This document shows, one piece after another, positions 62,331 through 64,000 of a DNA stretch of 64,000 bases. This DNA comes from Paraburkholderia sejongensis (GTDB lineage Bacteria > Pseudomonadota > Gammaproteobacteria > Burkholderiales > Burkholderiaceae), in NCBI RefSeq assembly GCF_020880815.1, contig NZ_JAJITD010000008.1, positions 298,219-362,218 on the forward strand, read 5' to 3'. The notes beneath the pieces are model-generated. The model did not search any database. It saw nothing but the letters and a program-made list of their open reading frames with translations, and had not been told where the DNA came from. Position numbers and translations under genes: made by a program. The stretch's first letter is position 1. The number at the start of each line of letters is the position of its first letter.

Positions 62331-62374
62331 ATGCGCTGACAGAGTCCTTGGCGGACTCTGTCAGCGCATTTTTG
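62331..62374 (+). terminator. Strong intrinsic terminator after the cupin gene
   Basis: A perfect 17-base stem (left arm ATGCGCTGACAGAGTCC) with a 5-base loop, followed by TTTTGCG. It separates the amine cluster from the effector-like locus downstream. Confidence 0.9.
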
Positions 62375-62525
62375 CGTTATGAAGGGCGCGATTTCGAGGC
62401 TGGCGCATAACGACCTTGGTCGCGACGGTCCGAATCTTGACGGTGACATTTAGGAATTGGCTGAAAGACACGCCGGGCCATGCCGCGCTATGGTCGGCTT
62501 CCCATACTTATCAGGGAGGCCAAAA

Positions 62526-62887
62526 ATGGCTTTACATGGAACGTTTGTCGTCAACGGCGGGCAGTTTGCGCCGTTATCGTTTCCCAGGATCGGTACGTTC
62601 AATGCGTACTCGGGTAACGGCGTGTATCGAAACCGAGGGGGATGTACAGATCTTCTCGACAATCGGCCACTTTGAACTGGCTTAACGGCGTCAAGCGGGG
62701 GCAGTTCCGGTTGCATCCCAAGGGCGGTCGCGGGCTTTCAATCGGTTGCATCACCGTGGAGAACTATGCCGAGTTTTCAACCATTCGGCGTTCGCTTCTA
62801 CATACCGGCACTGTTCAGGTGGGTAGTACGGGTCTTCTTGCATATGGAACGATTGAGGTGATGGCGCATGGCGACACTTGTCCGTAG
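62526..62887 (+). pseudogene. Broken Tlde1-like (DUF2778) effector gene
   Basis: A good start exists: GGAGG then six bases then ATG 62526. The first 49 codons read MALHGTFVVNGGQFAPLSFP, then GTFNAYSGNGVYRNRGGCT, the N-terminal pattern of DUF2778/Tlde1 proteins, and stop at TGA 62673-62675. The C-terminal half continues in another frame (codons in phase with 62642): WLNGVKRGQFRLHPKGGRGL, SIGCITVENYAEF, AYGTIEVMAHGDTCP, ending TAG 62887. This half holds the YkuD-type His and Ser-x-Gly-Cys site. Roughly 70 middle residues are absent. Intact relatives are type VI secretion effectors that cut or exchange peptidoglycan stem peptides; this copy should be inactive. Confidence 0.8.
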
Positions 62888-63161
62888 GCTCTTCAAAGTC
62901 ACTTTGTTTACCGGCTTGTTCGTTCTCTCGGTTCGCTATGTCCACACGTATCCATGGCCGATGCCGGAGAGTCAGGCGCTCGCATGGTTGCGTGTTGCAA
63001 ACGCGTTTGGTCGACATGATCCCGACGATGTATTCATTCCAGCGATGCTCGTTATCGAGTTGATTGCTACCGTTTTTGTCTACCGGTTAATAGTCAAGGC
63101 GTGGAGGCGGTATCGGCATGGCAAGACCGACAAAAGGGGACCGGCGGAATTATCGAGGTAA
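62868..63161 (+). CDS. Small membrane protein, immunity-like paralogue 1
   Basis: The 97-residue protein (MATLVRRLFKVTLFTGLFVL) has two hydrophobic helices (about 9-25 and 58-75) with a loop holding RYVHTYPWPMP and DPDDVFIP. The C-terminus is basic and soluble. The ATG overlaps the end of the Tlde1-like frame by 20 bases, so translation was coupled to the effector. Topology with the loop outside the inner membrane would face the periplasm, where Tlde1 acts. The immunity role is inferred from position and topology, not from a recognised domain. Confidence 0.75.
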   Translation: MATLVRRLFKVTLFTGLFVLSVRYVHTYPWPMPESQALAWLRVANAFGRHDPDDVFIPAMLVIELIATVFVYRLIVKAWRRYRHGKTDKRGPAELSR

Positions 63162-63167
63162 CAGCGA

Positions 63168-63461
63168 ATGGCGATATTTGCCCGTGAATTGATCGAGCGG
63201 TTATTGAAAGTAGCCCTGTTTATAGGTTTGCTTCTGATTTCCATTCGCTATGTTCACACGTACCCGGTAATGATGCCGCGGAGCCAGTTATTGTATTGGG
63301 TAGCCGCAGCTGACCTACTGGGCATCTACGACGTAGACGATCTCTATATTCCGCTATGGATGTTTATCCAGCTGATCGTCGCGATCGTCGCGTACCGGAC
63401 AATCATGAGGCTTTGGCAGCGTTGGCAGGCTAGAAAGCTCACATCAGTTCAGAGTGAATGA
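63168..63461 (+). CDS. Small membrane protein, immunity-like paralogue 2
   Basis: The 97-residue protein shares the plan of paralogue 1: helix 1 (KVALFIGLLLISIRYVHTYP), a loop with MMPRSQLLYWVAAADLLGIY then DVDDLYIP, helix 2 (WMFIQLIVAIVAYRTIM) and a basic tail. RYVHTYP and the DxDD motif are conserved, while the rest has diverged, so this is an old duplication. It starts seven bases after paralogue 1 and overlaps paralogue 3 by four bases (ATGA). Confidence 0.75.
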   Translation: MAIFARELIERLLKVALFIGLLLISIRYVHTYPVMMPRSQLLYWVAAADLLGIYDVDDLYIPLWMFIQLIVAIVAYRTIMRLWQRWQARKLTSVQSE

Positions 63462-63943
63462 AAAAAATCGCCCGTAAGCAGTTCAAGGCCTTGCTATTGC
63501 TCGGTCTGTTTTTTCTTGCAGTCTGCTATGTGCACACGTATCCGGACCCGATGCCAGACTACCAGGTACACGTTCTATGGAAGTTGTCGCGCTGGCTCGG
63601 TATCCGGGACCCGGACGATCTGTATTTCGTCGCGATGGTCACCGTTCAGTTGGCCGTTTCGATTGCTGTCTGGTTTTATCTGTCGCGGCGTCTCGGCATT
63701 CGTGACCCCGACGATCCGCTCTTTGCCGTCGTGGTGTTTGGTCAATTCATTGTTGCGATATTTGTCTGGCTGCTGGTCTCGGGTTGGCTTCGCATCGACG
63801 AGCGGAACGACTGGGCGTTTACCGCAATGACGATTGGTCAAACGGTCTTGCTGGTTTGTGTGTACGTCGCGGTCGTCGGACCTATCCGTCATTTTGTGGG
63901 CGGGGCATATCATGAAGGACCAAGGTCATGGATATGCCGATGA
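63458..63943 (+). CDS. Small membrane protein, immunity-like paralogue 3 with internal repeats
   Basis: The 161-residue protein starts like its neighbours (KALLLLGLFFLAVCYVHTYP), then carries three successive loop-plus-helix modules: WLGIRDPDDLYFVAMVTVQL, RLGIRDPDDPLFAVVVFGQF and WLRIDERNDWAFTAMTIGQT, each followed by a hydrophobic stretch. The first two are close, the third has drifted. This looks like an internal duplication of the second half of the 97-residue form. Function unknown; immunity-like by position. Confidence 0.75.
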   Translation: MKKIARKQFKALLLLGLFFLAVCYVHTYPDPMPDYQVHVLWKLSRWLGIRDPDDLYFVAMVTVQLAVSIAVWFYLSRRLGIRDPDDPLFAVVVFGQFIVAIFVWLLVSGWLRIDERNDWAFTAMTIGQTVLLVCVYVAVVGPIRHFVGGAYHEGPRSWICR

Positions 63944-63965
63944 AGAAGAAACGCACCGTCGCTTC

Positions 63966-63995
63966 GCAGGCAGCGGCCCGAGGGCCGCTGCCTGC
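63966..63995 (+). terminator. Hairpin at the right edge
   Basis: GCAGGCAGCGGCC and GGCCGCTGCCTGC form a perfect 13-base stem with a CGAG loop. The bases after it are cut off by the window, so a T tract cannot be checked. An open frame from ATG 63928 runs through it to the edge; I do not call it a gene. Confidence 0.5.
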
Positions 63996-64000
63996 CCTGC

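Noticed and set aside
62430..62525. A sigma54-type promoter before the Tlde1-like gene
   Set aside because: TTGGCTGAAAG resembles half a -24 element, but the GC of a -12 element at the right spacing is missing.
62416..62685. Open frame of 89 codons overlapping the Tlde1-like N-terminus
   Set aside because: Different frame from the DUF2778-like residues and the GGAGG/ATG start; no similarity seen.
63928..64000. Possible start of another gene (MDMPMKKKRTVASQAAARGP)
   Set aside because: Too short to judge, overlaps paralogue 3 and runs through a perfect hairpin that may be a terminator.
1..64000. tRNA, rRNA, tmRNA, insertion sequences, integrases, attachment sites
   Set aside because: None recognised on reading; the smpB neighbourhood was examined for ssrA without success. 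A covariance-model scan would be needed for certainty.

Overview
The window is chromosomal DNA of a high-GC betaproteobacterium. Protein sequences and gene order (dapC-dapD-arsC-like-dapE-prmB; smc-zipA-ligA-def; map-glnD-rluB facing rpsB-tsf-pyrH-frr-uppS-cdsA-dxr-rseP-bamA-skp-lpxD-fabZ-lpxA-lpxB-rnhB; ppsR facing ppsA; guaB...guaA) are those of Burkholderiaceae. Paraburkholderia or a close relative is the best guess; this is inference from remembered gene order and protein similarity, not from a search. I saw no rRNA, tRNA, insertion sequence, prophage or CRISPR array.

Layout. 1-317: end of a glutathione peroxidase gene. 401-6578 (minus): diaminopimelate (lysine/peptidoglycan) genes dapC, dapD, an ArsC-like gene and dapE, then prmB and a cardiolipin synthase; an intrinsic-terminator-like hairpin sits just before dapE. 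7124-8218: DMT-family transporter. 8391-16177: smc, zipA, ligA, def (chromosome organisation, division, ligation, N-terminal processing). 16340-21797 (minus): map, glnD and rluB, the last with a large 26-residue repeat tail. 22146-38320: the translation / isoprenoid / envelope block from rpsB to a SpoU-type RNA methyltransferase. 38380-42166: ppsR and ppsA, divergent around a 568-base gap holding a 23-base element in two mirrored copies. 42329-50664: nfeD plus a stomatin-like gene, smpB, ratA, rnfH, a second DMT transporter, guaB, a membrane protein of unknown role and guaA.

50665-62304 is accessory. A flavin monooxygenase, a DUF2783 protein, two overlapping IclR-type regulator genes, a metallo-beta-lactamase-fold protein with an altered metal site and an MFS carrier form an apparent uptake-and-degradation unit. 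The two outward-facing promoter regions of this unit carry the same palindrome (ATRGCAA-N6-TTGCTAT), which supports one shared regulator. Next come an unrecognised 143-residue protein, an aldehyde dehydrogenase, an AraC-type regulator, an in-frame fusion of the front of an APC permease with the back of a PuuB-like amine oxidase (a deletion scar) and a DUF861 cupin: the remains of an amine-degradation cluster.

62331-64000 starts after a strong terminator and looks AT-richer than the rest. It holds a broken Tlde1-like (DUF2778, L,D-transpeptidase-fold) effector gene followed by three tandem, translationally coupled genes for small paralogous membrane proteins sharing YVHTYP and DPDD motifs. The best reading is a decayed interbacterial effector with an expanded set of immunity-like genes. 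This locus, the APC-PuuB scar, the paired palindromes and the unusual metallo-hydrolase are the parts most worth following up.
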